Source of the DNA: an uncultured Muribaculaceae bacterium
GTDB taxonomy: Bacteria; Bacteroidota; Bacteroidia; Bacteroidales; Muribaculaceae
Assembly (NCBI GenBank): GCA_947177435.1
Contig: CAMWUM010000098.1
Coordinates: 1 to 7,008, forward strand
Reading direction: 5' to 3'
DNA length: 7,008 bases
Shown here one piece after another: positions 5,872 to 7,008 of the stretch. The notes below the pieces were generated by a model. That model saw nothing but the letters and a program-made list of their open reading frames with translations, was not told the origin of the DNA and made no database searches. The translations under genes and the position numbers were made by a program. Position 1 is the first letter of the stretch. Each line of letters opens with the position of its first letter.

Positions 5872-6681
5872 CTATTTTCTAATTTTTAATGTTGTGAGGG
5901 CTTTCATTATGGCGTAGAGGGCTACCATGATGATGACGATGAGGGCCGAGCAGGGGACGTCGACGAATGTGGCTACAAGGAGGCCGCCTACGCTGCAGAA
6001 CATCGAGATGGCTACCGAAGCAAACATCATGGTCTTGAAGCGGCGGCACCAGAGCTCGGCCGACATCATCGGCAGCGACATCATCGACATCAGTAGCATT
6101 ACACCCACCAGCCTGATGGTCAGAACGATGCAGACGGCCACGAGAACGGTCATAGTGTAGTTGACCAGGCGCACGGGCAAGCCCATCACCTTGGCGAAGT
6201 CGCGGTCGAAGGCGCAGGCCACGATGTGGCGGAAGAAGATGGCGAAGAAGGCTATGAGCACCACCGTGAAGACGGCAAAGGCGATAATGTCGGAAGTAGT
6301 AATGGTGAGCACGTTACCGAAGAGGAACGAGTTGAGTTCGGGCACGTATCCGGGCGTGAGGAACATGAACAGCACGCCCACGGCCATACCCACGGCCCAG
6401 ATGACGGCGATGGCTGAATCCTCGCGTACGCGCCAGCGGGTCGACATCCACTCAACGCCTACCGACGATACCACGGCGAAGCCCGCGGCCATAAGCACGG
6501 GGCTGACGCCCAGGAAGTAGCCCAGGCCCAGGCCGCCGAAGCAGGCGTGGGTGATACCGCCCGAGATGGCCACCATGCGGCGCGAGATGATGTAGGTGCC
6601 TATCATAGCGGCAGCCACGCTAATCAACAGCACACCGATCAAAGCGCGCCAAAAAAACGGATATTGCAGTATGTCAAGCAT
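5872..6681 (-). CDS. znuB: Metal-ion ABC transporter permease (ZnuB/MntB, ABC-3 family)
   Basis: This is an inner-membrane permease of the ABC-3 family that imports zinc, manganese or iron together with an ATPase and a periplasmic binding protein. From the ATG at 6681 it is 269 residues. A longer in-frame start (6714) would extend into the upstream gene and adds charged residues before the first helix, so it is less likely. Hydrophobic segments suggest about 8 transmembrane helices, for example about 12-32, 45-75, 90-108, 128-150, 175-207 and 217-258 (some contain two). Family motifs include ISRRMVAISGGITHACFGGLGLG (34-56, His45) and the cytoplasmic coupling segment AFDRDFAKVMGLP (157-169), then MSLPMMSAEL (201-210). 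Its ATG overlaps the preceding gene by 8 nt (ATGCTTGA), implying translational coupling. The metal cannot be decided from this protein alone. Confidence 0.93.
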   Translation of the reverse strand: MLDILQYPFFWRALIGVLLISVAAAMIGTYIISRRMVAISGGITHACFGGLGLGYFLGVSPVLMAAGFAVVSSVGVEWMSTRWRVREDSAIAVIWAVGMAVGVLFMFLTPGYVPELNSFLFGNVLTITTSDIIAFAVFTVVLIAFFAIFFRHIVACAFDRDFAKVMGLPVRLVNYTMTVLVAVCIVLTIRLVGVMLLMSMMSLPMMSAELWCRRFKTMMFASVAISMFCSVGGLLVATFVDVPCSALIVIIMVALYAIMKALTTLKIRK

Positions 6682-6964
6682 TATCTTTTGTGTTTTGATT
6701 TGACCGGGCCTCACTGACTATTAGCAATAATTCTTCCTTTACAGAATCGGGGAGCTCGATGCCGCGCAGCTGGAGGCTGCGGGCCCATCCGGCTATGTCG
6801 TGGGGCAGGAGGGTGAGGAGCACGTCGCGGAAGACTTCGATTTCTTCGTCGTCATAAGCATCGGCAGCACGGCCGACATAGGCGTCGAGTTCTTCGTCGT
6901 CATAATATACAATTTCCTTGCTGACGGAGGCCAGCAGGGAGTCTTTCTCACAGGTGATGTGCAT
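6674..6964 (-). CDS. Small acidic hypothetical protein coupled to the metal transporter permease
   Basis: I do not recognise this 96-residue protein. It has no signal peptide or membrane segment and looks cytoplasmic, helical and acidic. Two similar acidic segments stand in tandem, YYDDEELDAYV (20-30) and AYDDEEIEVFRDV (36-48), which may be a small duplication. A following stretch LLTLLPHDIAGWARSLQLRGIELP (49-72) contains the only His-Asp pair near a Trp. Its stop codon overlaps the permease start (ATGCTTGA, 6681-6674), and an upstream frame appears to end 3 nt before its ATG, so it sits inside the metal-transporter operon. That position suggests a role tied to metal uptake, such as a regulatory or accessory factor, but this is inference from location only. 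Frame bias and tight packing support it as a real gene. Confidence 0.75.
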   Translation of the reverse strand: MHITCEKDSLLASVSKEIVYYDDEELDAYVGRAADAYDDEEIEVFRDVLLTLLPHDIAGWARSLQLRGIELPDSVKEELLLIVSEARSNQNTKDNA

Positions 6965-6967
6965 TCC

Positions 6968-7008
6968 TCAACAAACTTCCTCCTCTTCGGCTTGGGTTGG
7001 GATAGGGG
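6968..7008 (-). CDS. Probable 3' end of an upstream operon gene (partial, cut by window edge)
   Basis: One minus-strand frame reads PIPTQAEEEEVC and stops at TGA (6970-6968), 3 nt before the ATG of the next gene. The tight spacing fits the rest of this operon, and the transporter ATPase or binding protein would be the natural neighbour. With only 12 residues visible, the product cannot be identified and chance remains possible. Confidence 0.35.
   Translation of the reverse strand, partial: PIPTQAEEEEVC

Noticed and set aside
1..7008. CRISPR array, insertion sequence ends, toxin-antitoxin pair or prophage module
   Set aside because: No regularly spaced repeats, transposase, paired small toxin/antitoxin genes or phage structural genes are present. 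The single ORF6N gene alone does not make a prophage.

Overview
The window looks chromosomal and comes from a GC-rich member of the Bacteroidales. The phylum call rests on Bacteroidetes-type promoters (TTTG, about 20 nt, then TAnnTTTG) upstream of the tRNA-Val gene and, with a weaker -33 element, upstream of trmD. A-rich leaders in place of Shine-Dalgarno sites and family-typical proteins (a short Crp/Fnr regulator, an ORF6N protein, a ~223-residue TrmD) support it. A family-level placement such as Muribaculaceae is only a guess.

Layout: positions 1-165 hold an unassigned, apparently non-coding stretch with a hairpin and an 18/17-nt near-repeat. It leads into a plus-strand Crp/Fnr-type regulator (to 729). 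All other genes are on the minus strand. Reading in their direction of transcription from the right edge, they are: the likely tail of an upstream gene (6968-7008); a 96-residue acidic protein of unknown function (6674-6964); a metal-ion ABC transporter permease of the ZnuB/MntB type (5872-6681), which overlaps the unknown gene by 8 nt; and an AT-rich ORF6N-domain gene starting 2 nt after the permease and ending in a strong hairpin (5270-5302). Next are trmD with its own promoter (4504-5175), a CapA-family lipoprotein (3336-4454), a single-PDZ HtrA-family serine protease (2091-3215) with a clear terminator, a tRNA-Val(UAC) gene with promoter and terminator (1893-1967), and a serine beta-lactamase-like lipoprotein (734-1846) that meets the regulator tail-to-tail with 4 bp between stop codons.

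The genes do not form one pathway. There is a metal-uptake operon whose first genes lie outside the window, a housekeeping tRNA-modification gene, and three envelope proteins: two predicted lipoproteins with hydrolase folds and one periplasmic protease. I see no rRNA, CRISPR array, insertion sequence, prophage or recognisable defence system.

I did not find a convincing undescribed multi-gene system. The points most worth a second look are the AT-rich ORF6N gene, which carries one palindrome inside its coding sequence and a closely related palindrome just after its stop codon; the unknown 96-residue protein coupled to the metal transporter; and the unexplained DNA at 1-165.
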